9,420 nucleotides of DNA from assembly GCA_026706165.1 (NCBI GenBank), contig JAPOZF010000160.1, forward strand, positions 13,161 to 22,580. The letters are read 5' to 3'. Position numbers and translations under genes: made by a program. Under the pieces are notes generated by a model. That model was not told the origin of the DNA and made no database searches. It saw only the letters and a program-made list of their open reading frames with translations. Shown piece by piece: positions 1 through 7,421 of this stretch (the first letter of the stretch is position 1; each line of letters opens with the position of its first letter). Source of the DNA: Gemmatimonadota bacterium. GTDB lineage: Bacteria > Latescibacterota > UBA2968 > UBA8231.

Positions 1-366
1 GCGGGTCGAGCCGGTCCCGGTCCGGCCGACGAGCATGATGTTGCTCTTCTCGAGCTCGACGTCGTCGAGGGAGACGTTGGAGCGGATGCGCTTGTAATGG
101 TTGTAAACGGCAACCGAAAGGATCTTCTTGGCCCGTTCCTGTCCGATGACGTAGTCGTCGAGAAACGATTTGATTTCGAGCGGCTTGGGAAGCGCCCCGG
201 TTTCCCAGGGCGTCTGCTTGCGGTTCTCCGCGAGCACCTCGTTGCAGAGCTTGACGCACTCGTTGCAGATGTGCACGGACGGACCGGTGATGATCTTCTC
301 GACCTGGGAGGCGCCGCGGGTGCAGAAGGAGCATTTCGGGTCGGTCTTGGAAGGACGCCGTCGCAC
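1..366 (-). CDS. clpX: ATP-dependent Clp protease ATP-binding subunit ClpX (5' part, 122 codons)
   Basis: ClpX is the AAA+ hexameric unfoldase that recognises tagged substrates and feeds them into ClpP. Visible here are the N-terminal zinc-binding domain with Cys12 and Cys15 (CSFC) and Cys34 and Cys37 (CNEC), then the linker and the start of the AAA+ domain with [15 protein letters not shown] (about 67-81), [10 protein letters not shown] (86-95) and SNIMLVG (108-114). The gene runs off the left edge at the Walker A motif. Oddly, the P-loop reads GRTGTGST, where ClpX normally has GPTG(S/T)GKT, so the nucleotide-binding lysine position is Ser120. The GTG at 364-366 is the best start: no other start codon lies before the zinc finger, it follows the clpP stop by 26 nt, and a weak GGA lies 8 nt upstream. 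It is the downstream partner of clpP and tig. Confidence 0.95.
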   Translation of the reverse strand, partial: MRRRPSKTDPKCSFCTRGASQVEKIITGPSVHICNECVKLCNEVLAENRKQTPWETGALPKPLEIKSFLDDYVIGQERAKKILSVAVYNHYKRIRSNVSLDDVELEKSNIMLVGRTGTGSTR

Positions 367-392
367 TCTGATTTCCGCTGCTCGAAGGGGTG

Positions 393-1004
393 TCAGCCCG
401 CCGCTTCTGCGGACTGGGAGATCCCTGTGGGCAGGATGATCTCGTCGATGATGCCGTACTCGAGCGCTTCTTCGGGACTCATGAAAAAGTCCCGTTCCGT
501 GTCTCTGCGGATGGTCTCGAGATCCCTGCCGGTGCGATCGGCGAGAATGTCGTTGATCTGCTCGCGGATCTCGATGATTTCGCGAGCGTGAATCTCCATG
601 TCTGAAGCCTGGCCGCCGATGCCGCCCATCGGCTGGTGGAGAAGTATTCGCGCGTTGGGCAGGCTCTGGCGCTTCCCTCTGGCGCCTCCTGCCAGGAGCA
701 CAGCCGACATGCTCGAGGCCTGGCCGATGCAGATGGTTGCGATGTCGGGCTGGACGTACTGCATGGTGTCGAATACCGCCATTCCCGCGGTGACGGATCC
801 GCCCGGGCTGTTGATGTACAGGGAAATGTCCCGCTTGGGGTCTTCGGAGGCGAGGAAAAGCATCTGGGCGATGGCGAGGTTGGCAATGCCGTCACCTATC
901 GGCGTGCCGATGAAGATGATGCGCTCCTTGAGCAGGCGGGAGTAAATGTCGTACGAGCGCTCGCCTCTGCCCGTCTGCTCTATCACCATGGGTATGAGGG
1001 ACAC
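393..1004 (-). CDS. clpP: ATP-dependent Clp protease proteolytic subunit ClpP
   Basis: This is the serine peptidase that forms the double-heptameric Clp chamber. At 203 aa it is full length for the family. The catalytic triad can be placed at Ser98 (GQASSMSA, 94-101), His123 (LLHQP) and Asp172 (DTERD). The oligomerisation and substrate-groove motif [18 protein letters not shown] (64-81) is intact. The N-terminus [11 protein letters not shown] matches the axial-loop start of ClpP proteins without a long propeptide. Residue 100 is Ser where the family usually has Gly after the catalytic Ser-Met, a mild variant. The start is GTG at 1002-1004, sharing one base with the tig TAG stop (TAGTG). A GAGGAG Shine-Dalgarno at 1013-1018, inside the end of tig, is spaced 8 nt. 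Translational coupling to tig is likely, and clpX follows 26 nt downstream. Confidence 0.98.
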   Translation of the reverse strand: MSLIPMVIEQTGRGERSYDIYSRLLKERIIFIGTPIGDGIANLAIAQMLFLASEDPKRDISLYINSPGGSVTAGMAVFDTMQYVQPDIATICIGQASSMSAVLLAGGARGKRQSLPNARILLHQPMGGIGGQASDMEIHAREIIEIREQINDILADRTGRDLETIRRDTERDFFMSPEEALEYGIIDEIILPTGISQSAEAAG

Positions 1005-2269
1005 TATACCGACTCCTCGCTGATTTCGGCGCGTTCGCCAAGGTACTCGAAAATCTTCTCGTTCTCCAACTCCCGCCTGATGTCGTCGGCGCGGGGGGAC
1101 CTTTTCAGGTCGGCCGCCTGGAATCCGAGCTGCTGCGCCCGCCGTTCGAAGAATTCGGTTGTCTCTTCCTCGGTGACCTCGGGATTCAGCTTCTTTCTCA
1201 GCCCGTCCAGCAGCAGGGAAGTCTTGAGGCTCCTGATAACCGAGATCCGCTCCTCGCCGGTAATCCCGGGGGGGTCTTCATCCCCGTCGCCGTCGGCATC
1301 CCGCTCCTCCTTCACCCGCTCGATATAGCTCTCTACCAGACGGTCCGGCAGGTCGAACGGGTTTCCCCTGATGAGGCCGTCGACCAGATCGCTTCGCTCT
1401 TTCCGCCGCGCAAGCGAATCCCAGGTCTCCTGAAGCTGCCGGCGCAGGTACTCGCGCAGCCCCTCGAGACCGTCGAACTGGTCTCCCAGGTCCTTGGCGA
1501 ACTCGTCGTCAAGCACGGGAAGGGTGCGCTCCCTGATCTCCCTGACGGTTACGTTGAAAGACCGTTTCTGTCCGGCGAGCTCCTTGTTGGGCAGATCCTC
1601 CCGGTAGGAGAAGTCGACACGCCGTTCTTCGCCGGGGCCGATGCCGATGAGTGCCTCTTCGAACTCGGGGCTGGGGGCGTCGTCCGAGCCGATGAGGAAA
1701 TAGCGTTCCTCGTAGCGGTCGCCGATCAGGGCAACCCCGTTCTCGTTCAATCCCTGCAGGTCGGCGACGAGCACGTCCCCCTTTTCGAGGGGCCGCTCCA
1801 CCGACATCTCGGTGGCGTTCCGTTCCCTCAGTTTTTCAAGCTCGCGGTCGACCTCCTCGTCGCTGACCTCGTGGGTCATCCTCGAAACCGCGAGCCGTTC
1901 GTAGTTCTCGACATCGATCTTCGGCCAGATATCCATGGTGGCCTTGAAGGTGAGCGGCTTGCCGGGTTCGTGGTCACTCAGGGTGATCGTCGGCGTGCTT
2001 GCCGGAACGATGTCTGCCGACTGAGCGGCTTCCTGCACCAGGTCCGGAAGCATTCGGCTGACCACCTCATGGCGGATCGACGGGCCGTACCGCGACTCGA
2101 TGACTTTCATCGGGACCTTGCCTTTCCGAAATCCAGGGATTTCGAGCCTTTTGCGGTACCTGCGGAACGCGGTGGCCACTTCCGAGTCGATGCGCTCGGC
2201 AGGAACCTCGACCTCGAGCTCGCGTTCCCACTGGCCTTTCTCAATTACGTTGGTTCTGACTTCCGACAA
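1004..2269 (-). CDS. tig: Trigger factor, ribosome-associated chaperone and peptidyl-prolyl isomerase
   Basis: Trigger factor binds the ribosome near the exit tunnel and shelters nascent chains. The 421-aa protein shows the usual order: an N-terminal ribosome-binding domain with the signature GFRKGKVP (46-53), a central FKBP-type PPIase region (about 160-248, including the stretch [13 protein letters not shown] and [15 protein letters not shown]), and a helical C-terminal chaperone domain (about 250-421). The C-terminal arm carries a short acidic, Asp/Gly-rich stretch (about 322-335) that looks like a small lineage-specific loop. The start is TTG at 2267-2269. It is forced, because an in-frame TAA lies 18 nt upstream and no later start codon precedes the conserved N-terminal domain. 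An AAGG sits 6 nt upstream. It is the first protein gene of tig-clpP-clpX and overlaps clpP by one base. Confidence 0.97.
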   Translation of the reverse strand: MSEVRTNVIEKGQWERELEVEVPAERIDSEVATAFRRYRKRLEIPGFRKGKVPMKVIESRYGPSIRHEVVSRMLPDLVQEAAQSADIVPASTPTITLSDHEPGKPLTFKATMDIWPKIDVENYERLAVSRMTHEVSDEEVDRELEKLRERNATEMSVERPLEKGDVLVADLQGLNENGVALIGDRYEERYFLIGSDDAPSPEFEEALIGIGPGEERRVDFSYREDLPNKELAGQKRSFNVTVREIRERTLPVLDDEFAKDLGDQFDGLEGLREYLRRQLQETWDSLARRKERSDLVDGLIRGNPFDLPDRLVESYIERVKEERDADGDGDEDPPGITGEERISVIRSLKTSLLLDGLRKKLNPEVTEEETTEFFERRAQQLGFQAADLKRSPRADDIRRELENEKIFEYLGERAEISEESV

Positions 2270-2297
2270 GGGGGGCCTTGATGCTTATGGAGATTGC

Positions 2298-2327
2298 AAA
2301 AAAACAGGTTCCGTGGACGATCCGGAA
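2298..2327 (-). terminator. Weak intrinsic-terminator-like hairpin between tRNA-Leu and tig
   Basis: On the minus strand a 5-bp stem (TTCCG/CGGAA; 2323-2327 with 2309-2313) and a 9-nt loop are followed, after CCTG, by seven T residues (2298-2304). The T run is good but the stem is short and the T run is offset by 4 nt, so read-through into tig is likely. I see no convincing promoter between the tRNA and tig, which suggests that tig depends at least partly on transcription coming through the tRNA. Confidence 0.3.
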
Positions 2328-2393
2328 ATGTGAGTGAGATGGAGCACCGCGGTTTTTTTGCGCGGCGCAGTCTGTGGGGTGGAGTGTTTTCCG

Positions 2394-2477
2394 TGCGGAA
2401 GGGGGGATTCGAACCCCCAAGCCCGTTAGGGCACCAGATCCTAAATCTGGCGCGTATGCCAGTTCCGCCACTCCCGC
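2394..2477 (-). tRNA. tRNA-Leu, anticodon UAG
   Basis: This is an 84-nt class II tRNA. The 5' acceptor strand GCGGGAG (2471-2477) pairs with CTTCCGC (2395-2401) with one G-T pair, and the discriminator is A at 2394. The anticodon stem CCAGA/TCTGG encloses the loop TTTAGGA, giving anticodon TAG, which reads CUA and, by wobble, other CUN codons. The long variable arm has a GCCC/GGGC stem with a TAAC loop, typical of tRNA-Leu. The T arm is GGGGG-TTCGAAT-CCCCC. The 3' CCA is not encoded (the sequence continues CGG after the discriminator), so it must be added by nucleotidyltransferase. It lies about 125 nt upstream of tig, behind its own promoter. Confidence 0.97.
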
Positions 2478-2514
2478 GTGCGACCGGCTGAATTTCGCCT
2501 CCAAACTAAAATTA

Positions 2515-2546
2515 CCAACGCCCCGACCGGAACGTTGGCATTTTTT
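2515..2546. other. Hairpin in the tRNA-Leu leader, terminator-like on the plus strand
   Basis: The perfect arms CCAACG (2515-2520) and CGTTGG (2533-2538) enclose a 12-nt GC-rich loop. On the plus strand a run of six T (2541-2546) follows two bases after the stem, which makes a plausible terminator against plus-strand transcription. On the minus strand the stem is followed by TAATTTTAG, a weaker tract. It lies between the minus-strand promoter at 2559-2587 and the tRNA 5' end. For the tRNA it is therefore either a processing or stability element of the leader, or a partial attenuator. Confidence 0.45.
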
Positions 2547-2558
2547 GCTGGAATCGAC

Positions 2559-2587
2559 AATATAGGTTTGCCCCTCTGGAGGGTCAA
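2559..2587 (-). promoter_or_regulatory. Sigma70-type promoter for tRNA-Leu (and probably tig-clpP-clpX)
   Basis: On the minus strand the -35 box TTGACC (2582-2587) and the -10 box TATATT (2559-2564) are separated by exactly 17 bp. Five of six bases match consensus in each box. The predicted start is near 2552, giving a leader of about 75 nt before the tRNA. No comparable promoter is visible between the tRNA and tig, so it may also drive the protease/chaperone genes. Confidence 0.75.
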
Positions 2588-2642
2588 CAGCCCGCTGATA
2601 AAGTTGCTCTGCAGGCGAGGCCGGGTCGTGGCGGTCGAAGAC

Positions 2643-2700
2643 TTGGGGCAGAAGAATCCCGAAATCGAATCCGACCCCTTCCTTGGATTTCCTGCCCCAA
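2643..2700. repeat. Long inverted repeat downstream of glyS
   Basis: The perfect 9-bp arms TTGGGGCAG (2643-2651) and CTGCCCCAA (2692-2700) are extended inward, past a small internal loop (3 nt against 2), by AATCC (2655-2659) and GGATT (2685-2689). This gives about 14 base pairs around a 25-nt apical loop. There is no T tract on either side. It lies 92 nt past the glyS stop on the transcribed strand. It could be a 3'-UTR stability structure, a Rho-independent-like pause without a U tract, or one copy of a dispersed palindromic repeat. Confidence 0.6.
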
Positions 2701-2791
2701 CAAGGCGTGCGACCGAGGCGAATCGAGGGGATTCGGGGAGGGAGCGCAACGCCGTATTCGACCGCGGGCCGGCCGCAGCCCGGACCGGCCT

Positions 2792-4177
2792 TTACGACGG
2801 CTGCTGATCGGGGTGCCTCCAGCTGGCGGTGCGGCGTGCGATTTCAGCGGCCAGACGATCGATTGCTACCCGGTCCTGATCCATGGAATCCCGTTCCCGA
2901 AGGGTGACGGTTTCGTCCTCGAGAGTCTGCGAATCGACGGTCAGGCAGAACGGTGTGCCGACCTCGTCCATGCGGCGGTAACGCCGCCCGATAGCCCCGC
3001 CTTCGTCGTAGAAAACCCTGAACTCGGAACGCAGGTCTCCGACGATCCGGCGCGCCACGTCGGGCATGCCGTCCCGTTTTACAAGGGGTAGAACGGCTGC
3101 CTTGATCGGGGCGATCTTCGGATGGAAGCGCATCACCACCCGCCTTTCCCCCCGGACCTCTTCCTCGGAGTAGGCGTTGACCAGGCACATCATCGCCGAA
3201 CGGGTGGCCCCGACCGCGGTTTCCACCACGGCAGGAAGGAGCTTCTCGCGGGATTCCTCGTTGAAGTAGCGCAGCGCCTTTCCCGAGAACTCCTCGTGCC
3301 TGCCGAGATCGAACTGGCCGCGGTTGTGGACCCCTTCGATTTCACCCCACCCGAAAGGGAATTCGTACTGGATGTCGAAGGCCTTGTTCGCGTAATGGGC
3401 GAGCTCGGCGCCGACGTGTTCATGCCAGCGCAACTTCGCCCCTGGAATACCGAGGTCGGCAAACCAGTTCCAGCGCTGCTCCTTCCAGTAATCGAACCAT
3501 TCGTCCTCGGAGCCCGGCTCGACGAAGTACTGCATTTCCATCTGCTCGAATTCCCGCACGCGAAAAAGAAAGTTCTTCGTGTTGATCTCGTTGCGGAACG
3601 ACTTGCCTATCTGGGCGATGCCGAAAGGAAGCTTCCGGCGCATGGCGGTCTGCACGTTGAGGAAGTTGACGAAGATCCCCTGGGCGGTCTCCGGCCGCAG
3701 ATAGGTGACGGAGGCATCGTCCTCTACGGGGCCGACGTGGGTCTTGAACATCAGGTTGAAATGCCGCGGCTCGGAGAGCTCGTTTCCCCTTGGGCTTCTT
3801 ATATCGAGTTCGGACAGTTTCGCCGCCATCTCCTCGAAGCTCCAGCCGGTGGGATCGACTCCGTTCTCCTCGAGAACGTGATCGAGACGGAAGCGTTCGT
3901 GGGTTTTCTTGTCTTCGACGAGGGGGTCGTGAAAACCGTCGACGTGCCCGGAAGCCTCCCATACCCGCGGGTGCATCAGTATGCTGGCGTCGATTCCCTC
4001 GACGTCCTCGCGCCAGGTCATCGCCCGCCACCACGACTCCTTGATGTTGCGCAGCAGCTCGGCGCCGAGCGGACCGTAGTCCCAGCAACCGTTGAGGCCC
4101 CCGTAGATTTCGGAGCTCTGAAAGATGAACCCCTTGCGCTTGCAAAGGGACACGACTTTTTCCATTACCTGTTCCAT
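2792..4177 (-). CDS. glyQS: Glycyl-tRNA synthetase, single-chain homodimeric (GlyQS) type
   Basis: This class II aminoacyl-tRNA synthetase charges tRNA-Gly. At 461 aa it matches the homodimeric alpha2 form, not the separate GlyQ/GlyS chains of E. coli. Seen in order: SEIYGGLNGCWDYGPLG (22-38), RPETAQGIF (161-169), class II motif 2 GKSFRNEI (191-198), EFEQMEMQYF (209-218), the glycine-pocket stretch WGEIEGVHNRGQFDL (277-291), motif 3 ETAVGATRSAMM (319-330) with Glu319, Gly323 and Arg326, and the HGTP anticodon-binding domain starting at HPKIAPIKAAVLPL (352-365). Motif 3 deviates slightly from the common EPSAGVDR form. The start is ATG at 4175-4177, 13 nt after the recO stop; that stop lies within TGAGGA, a possible Shine-Dalgarno spaced 10 nt. 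An ATG four codons later is an alternative. It appears to be the last gene of the proC-led operon. Confidence 0.97.
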   Translation of the reverse strand: MEQVMEKVVSLCKRKGFIFQSSEIYGGLNGCWDYGPLGAELLRNIKESWWRAMTWREDVEGIDASILMHPRVWEASGHVDGFHDPLVEDKKTHERFRLDHVLEENGVDPTGWSFEEMAAKLSELDIRSPRGNELSEPRHFNLMFKTHVGPVEDDASVTYLRPETAQGIFVNFLNVQTAMRRKLPFGIAQIGKSFRNEINTKNFLFRVREFEQMEMQYFVEPGSEDEWFDYWKEQRWNWFADLGIPGAKLRWHEHVGAELAHYANKAFDIQYEFPFGWGEIEGVHNRGQFDLGRHEEFSGKALRYFNEESREKLLPAVVETAVGATRSAMMCLVNAYSEEEVRGERRVVMRFHPKIAPIKAAVLPLVKRDGMPDVARRIVGDLRSEFRVFYDEGGAIGRRYRRMDEVGTPFCLTVDSQTLEDETVTLRERDSMDQDRVAIDRLAAEIARRTASWRHPDQQPS

Positions 4178-4190
4178 ACCTGCCGATTCC

Positions 4191-5024
4191 TCAATGCAAG
4201 AATTCCAGGGCCTTCAGGCGGCCGCCCGCACCGCCGTGGTACTCCAGAAAGCCGCTTAAAATCGCGCGTATCTCCCCGCACCCGGGAGGCTGGGGCGGAA
4301 TCGCCTCTTTCCTGTACGTGCGGATGTTCTGCAGGCTCGCCAGGAAACCGAGGCTGTCGGGGGCGACGCGATGACCGCCGTTGCGCGAATAGCGGGCCAA
4401 CTTTTCATCTTCGATTGCCCGATTCCACCGGTAGCCGTCATCCACCGGCACGCCCTCGGCGCGGTGGCAGTCGCTGCAAAGGACGCCGCCCAGACCGGCG
4501 CTGAAGTAGGGTGCTTCGCAGCCTGCCAGCGGGGTGTTGCAGGAGACGCAGCCGCCGAGCTCGGGACGGTAGCCCAGCGCCTCGGCGAGGCGCAGCTGGA
4601 AATACCAGAACAGCGACTCGATCTGTTCCGGGTCCACTTCCTCGAGAGCGGCCAGGACTCCGGTCAGGCATCTGTAGAGCCGCTGATTCGGCTCCTGCTC
4701 TATGGCGATTCGGTCAATGGACTCGCAGGCGGCGCTGGCGAAGGACAGGCGCCGGAAGTCGCGCAGCAGGGCGGGGAAAGACTGCACGACGTCGCATTCG
4801 CTCAGCGTCTGCAGGTCCCGGTCCTCCCGCAGGTAGCAGACCGCCTGCACTTCCGTCATCACTTCGAGGGCGGCGCCGAATTTGCTTTTCGGGCGGCGCG
4901 CCCCTTTTGCGACAACCTTGAGCTTGCCGAACTCCTCGGAGTAGAGCGTCACCAGCTTGCTCGTCTCTCCCATGCGCCGGGTGCGCACGACGACGGCCCG
5001 CGTCTTGACGATCTGCCTGCCCAT
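4191..5024 (-). CDS. recO: DNA repair protein RecO
   Basis: RecO works with RecR (and RecF) to load RecA on SSB-coated single-stranded DNA in gap repair. The 277-aa protein starts with an OB-fold region (about 1-80) whose strands include TRAVVVRTRRMGETSKLVTL (8-27) and the motif GKLKVVAKGARRPKSKFG (33-50), typical of RecO. A helical domain follows. The zinc finger is complete: Cys159 and Cys162 (GGCVSC), Cys183 and Cys186 (LCSDC). The start is ATG at 5022-5024, three bases after the TAG stop of the upstream ftsB-like gene. The immediate upstream bases (TAGGGA) are too close to serve as an ideal Shine-Dalgarno, so re-initiation from the preceding gene is likely. glyS follows 13 nt downstream. 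Confidence 0.93.
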   Translation of the reverse strand: MGRQIVKTRAVVVRTRRMGETSKLVTLYSEEFGKLKVVAKGARRPKSKFGAALEVMTEVQAVCYLREDRDLQTLSECDVVQSFPALLRDFRRLSFASAACESIDRIAIEQEPNQRLYRCLTGVLAALEEVDPEQIESLFWYFQLRLAEALGYRPELGGCVSCNTPLAGCEAPYFSAGLGGVLCSDCHRAEGVPVDDGYRWNRAIEDEKLARYSRNGGHRVAPDSLGFLASLQNIRTYRKEAIPPQPPGCGEIRAILSGFLEYHGGAGGRLKALEFLH

Positions 5025-5027
5025 TCC

Positions 5028-5456
5028 CTATTCGGCCTTTCCTCCCTCGTCCGGAATGCGGTAGATCTGTTCGCCCGGCCTTTTCATTCCGTATTCCTCG
5101 CGCGCCACTTTTTCGAGATACCCGGTGTCGTTCCGCAAAAGCTCAAGCAGGGTGCGCAGACTGTCGTTCCGGGCGCGAAGCGATTCGACCTCGGTTTGCA
5201 GAAGCTGCAGCTCGGTGCGCCGCGCTTCCACTTTCAGGTAGCCGCTTTCTCCCGCGAAGAGGACGTACACACCACCGGCGAAGAGGGCGAGAAACAACAG
5301 CTGTTTCCACCTGCGGTGGGATCGCGCCGCCAGCTTGTCGGTGCCGCGGTTCACATCGCCCCCGTCGGTGTCCCGTCGCGGAGACAGATTGAAGAAACCG
5401 GGGCGCCGCGAGCCGGGATGGATCGGCGTCTCCATGGCGGCATGTTTCCGGGACAA
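5028..5456 (-). CDS. FtsB/DivIC-like septum formation initiator family protein
   Basis: This is a small bitopic membrane protein of the divisome, in the FtsB/DivIC family that bridges FtsL and FtsQ/DivIB. The architecture is characteristic: a basic cytoplasmic N-terminus, one membrane segment (about 51-68, LLFLALFAGGVYVLF), then a coiled coil (about 73-108) rich in Leu, Glu and Arg, and the family's conserved tail YLEKVAREEYGMKRPGEQIYRI (113-134 region). The longest reading (142 aa) begins with TTG at 5454-5456, 4 nt after the proB stop, without a clear Shine-Dalgarno. It would give an N-terminal tail longer than usual. Alternatives are ATG at 5433-5435 (135 aa) or GTG at 5352-5354 (108 aa, closer to typical family length, with GGGGG just upstream). 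Family assignment is firm; FtsB versus DivIC naming and the start are not. Confidence 0.85.
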   Translation of the reverse strand: MSRKHAAMETPIHPGSRRPGFFNLSPRRDTDGGDVNRGTDKLAARSHRRWKQLLFLALFAGGVYVLFAGESGYLKVEARRTELQLLQTEVESLRARNDSLRTLLELLRNDTGYLEKVAREEYGMKRPGEQIYRIPDEGGKAE

Positions 5457-5460
5457 AACA

Positions 5461-6633
5461 CTAAAAGAGCACGAGATCGTCGCGGTGGATCACCTCGATG
5501 GCGGGCCGGCCGAGGGCGGCTTCCACGTCGGCGGAGCTTTTCCCGAGGACGCGGGCGATCTCCTCGGAGTCGTAGCGCGTCAGCCCGCGTGCGACCTCCG
5601 CCTTGCGGCGGTTCTCGACGCGGATGACGTCGCCCGGCTTGAACTCGCCGCTGCAGCCGACCACGCCGGCGACCAGCAGGCTTTTTCCCATATCGCGGAT
5701 GGCGCGCTCGGCTCCCTTGTCGATGGCGACGCTCCCCTTGCAGGGTGAGGCGAACCCGATCCAGCGCTTGCGGCTTCCGAGCCGCTTGCGCGAGGGAAGG
5801 AACAGGGTGCCGATTTGCCTTCCCGCGAGTATCCCGGGCAGCCGGTGCTTGCGGGCGTGGGCGATCACCGTCATCTCGCCGCATCTCATCAACAGGCGCG
5901 CGGCGCGGATCTTGGTCTGCATGCCCCCGCGGCCGAGCTGGTTGCTCGAGGTTCCGACGGCGGTCTCTATATCCGTATCCTCCTCGACCTCGTGGATCAG
6001 TTCTCCGGCAGGACCATCCGGTCCAAAAGAGGAGTACAGACCCTCGACGTCCGAAAGAATCACGAGCAGCTCGGCGTGGACGAGGTTGGCGACATACGCG
6101 GCCAGGGAATCGTTCTCGCCGATCGTCAACTTCAGCTCGGCGACGCCGACGCTGTCGTTTTCGTTGATCACCGGAACGGCGCCGAAGGAGAACAGCGAGC
6201 GGAAGGTATTGCGAAGGTTGAGATAGCGCTGCCGGTCTTCGAGGATGTCCTCGGCGGTGAGCAACACCTGGCCGACGGTGATGCCGTGGCGTTTGAAAGC
6301 CGCCTCGTAGCGGTTCATCAGCAGGTTCTGTCCGACTGCGGCGGCAGCCTGCAGATCGGCGATGGCGCGCGGCCTCTCACCCAGGCCGAGACGCCCCATT
6401 CCCGCCGCCACCGCTCCTGAGGAGACTATGGCGACTTCCAATCCCTGCCGGCGAAGGTCGGCGACGTCGGCGGCCAGCTGATTGATGACCTTGCCGTCGA
6501 ATTCGCTGGAGCCGCCCCGGGTGAGGCTGCTGCTGCCGATCTTGACGACCAGGCGTTTGACCGGTCCCAAACGCTCGCGTCCGGTTGCGGCTGCCGGGTC
6601 TTTCTTTTCCTCGAGCGCCTCGAAGTCCGTCAC
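5461..6633 (-). CDS. proB: Glutamate 5-kinase with C-terminal PUA domain
   Basis: ProB phosphorylates glutamate to gamma-glutamyl phosphate, the first and usually proline-inhibited step of proline synthesis. The 390-aa protein has the amino-acid-kinase fold: [10 protein letters not shown] (29-38), [11 protein letters not shown] (69-79), VINENDSV (155-162), [13 protein letters not shown] (172-184), ILSDVEGLY (192-200) and GRGGMQTK (234-241). A PUA domain follows (about 295-385), as in many bacterial ProBs. The first 24 residues precede the usual start of the fold. The start is GTG at 6631-6633, overlapping the hisF stop in the string GTGA with a weak GGA upstream, so it is probably translated by coupling. 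Its partner ProA, which normally follows it, is absent; ProC lies three genes upstream. Confidence 0.96.
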   Translation of the reverse strand: MTDFEALEEKKDPAAATGRERLGPVKRLVVKIGSSSLTRGGSSEFDGKVINQLAADVADLRRQGLEVAIVSSGAVAAGMGRLGLGERPRAIADLQAAAAVGQNLLMNRYEAAFKRHGITVGQVLLTAEDILEDRQRYLNLRNTFRSLFSFGAVPVINENDSVGVAELKLTIGENDSLAAYVANLVHAELLVILSDVEGLYSSFGPDGPAGELIHEVEEDTDIETAVGTSSNQLGRGGMQTKIRAARLLMRCGEMTVIAHARKHRLPGILAGRQIGTLFLPSRKRLGSRKRWIGFASPCKGSVAIDKGAERAIRDMGKSLLVAGVVGCSGEFKPGDVIRVENRRKAEVARGLTRYDSEEIARVLGKSSADVEAALGRPAIEVIHRDDLVLF

Positions 6634-7418
6634 TGGTCGTCCGGGACCTGGTGGCCGCGTACCAGGACGCCCCGCTCATCGAGAAAGCGCTTTACTTCGG
6701 GAATGCTGTACTCCTCGTAGTGGAAGATCGAGGCGGCGATGGCCGCGGATGCCTTGCCCTCGGTCAGCACTTCAAAGATATGGGCGCAGTTGCCGCAACC
6801 TCCCGAGGCGACGATGGGAACGTCGACGCGCTCGGCGACGGTGCGGTTCAGCTCGATGTCGTACCCTTCGCGCGTTCCGTCGGCGTCGATGCTGTTGAGC
6901 ACGAGCTCTCCCGCGCCGCGGCCGACGAGCTCCTCCACCCAGCCGATGGCGTCCAGCCCGGTCGCCTTGCGCCCCCCGTTGACATAGATCTCCCAGGCGG
7001 GCTCGTCCCCGCCGGAGGTGCGTAGCGCGTCGATTGCTCCGACGATGCACTGGCTGCCGAAGCTTTCGGCGCTCTCGTTGATTATGTCGGGGTTCTCAAC
7101 CGCGGCGGAGTTGATCGATACCTTGTCGGCACCGGACTTGAGAATCTCCCGCACGTCGGCGAAGGAGCGGATACCGCCGCCGACGGTGAGGGGGATGAAA
7201 ACCTGCTCGGAAACCTGCTGCACCAGGTCCATGACGATGGCGCGGCCGTCAGCTGACGCCGTGATGTCGTAAAAAACCAGTTCGTCCGCCCCTTCGGCGT
7301 CGTAGCGCGTCGCCAGTTCGACGGGGTCGCCGGCGTCCCGGTCGGCCGAGAACTTCACCCCGCGAACGTTGCGGCCGTTCTTTACGTCGAGGCAGGGTAT
7401 GATCCGTTTGGCAAGCAT
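6630..7418 (-). CDS. hisF: Imidazole glycerol phosphate synthase cyclase subunit HisF
   Basis: HisF is the (beta/alpha)8-barrel cyclase half of IGP synthase. It uses ammonia from HisH to turn PRFAR into imidazole glycerol phosphate and AICAR. The catalytic acid/base pair sits exactly at Asp11 (CLDV) and Asp130 (VGAIDA). Phosphate-binding and barrel motifs LTVGGGI (77-83), [14 protein letters not shown] (97-110), GLDAIGW (154-160), LNSIDADGT (174-182) and ASGGCGN (204-210) are intact. Ammonia-gate positions Arg5, Glu46 and Lys99 (T. maritima numbering) are kept; residue 19, Lys in that enzyme, is Arg. It is 262 aa, normal length. The start is ATG at 7416-7418, three bases after the hisH stop, with no clear Shine-Dalgarno, consistent with coupling to hisH. 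It overlaps proB by 4 nt. Confidence 0.98.
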   Translation of the reverse strand: MLAKRIIPCLDVKNGRNVRGVKFSADRDAGDPVELATRYDAEGADELVFYDITASADGRAIVMDLVQQVSEQVFIPLTVGGGIRSFADVREILKSGADKVSINSAAVENPDIINESAESFGSQCIVGAIDALRTSGGDEPAWEIYVNGGRKATGLDAIGWVEELVGRGAGELVLNSIDADGTREGYDIELNRTVAERVDVPIVASGGCGNCAHIFEVLTEGKASAAIAASIFHYEEYSIPEVKRFLDERGVLVRGHQVPDDQ

Positions 7419-7421
7419 CGG

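Larger units (their letters stand above)
2478..2791. other. Intergenic region between glyS and tRNA-Leu
   Basis: This stretch of about 314 nt has no convincing protein gene; its open frames on both strands lack family features. It holds the tRNA promoter (2559-2587), the leader hairpin (2515-2546), a long inverted repeat (2643-2700), a smaller perfect hairpin CGAATC-GAGGG-GATTCG (2719-2735), and GC-rich self-complementary sequence just after the glyS stop (about 2760-2790). None of the hairpins on the glyS side is followed by a T run in the direction of glyS transcription, so a canonical intrinsic terminator for glyS is not evident. Confidence 0.6.

Noticed and set aside
2346..2371. GC-rich hairpin CACCGCG/CGCGGCG around a T7 loop just downstream of the tRNA
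   Set aside because: The T residues are in the loop, not after the stem, and no T run follows on the minus strand, so it is not an intrinsic terminator.
2517..2544. Nine-codon ATG frame within the tRNA leader hairpin (minus strand)
   Set aside because: It has no Shine-Dalgarno and falls inside the hairpin; a chance mini-frame is the simpler view.
2241..2807. Several short open frames across tRNA-Leu and its flanks on both strands
   Set aside because: They run through the tRNA and promoter, have no Shine-Dalgarno or family similarity, and are not plausible genes.
3122..4504. Long plus-strand open frame (460 codons) opposite glyS and recO
   Set aside because: It is antisense to two clear enzymes, shows no family motif, and is explained by the high third-position GC of the real genes, which keeps the opposite frame free of stops.
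4371..5627. Long plus-strand open frame (418 codons) opposite recO, the ftsB-like gene and proB
   Set aside because: Same explanation: a shadow of minus-strand coding sequence with no recognisable domain and a compositionally biased product.
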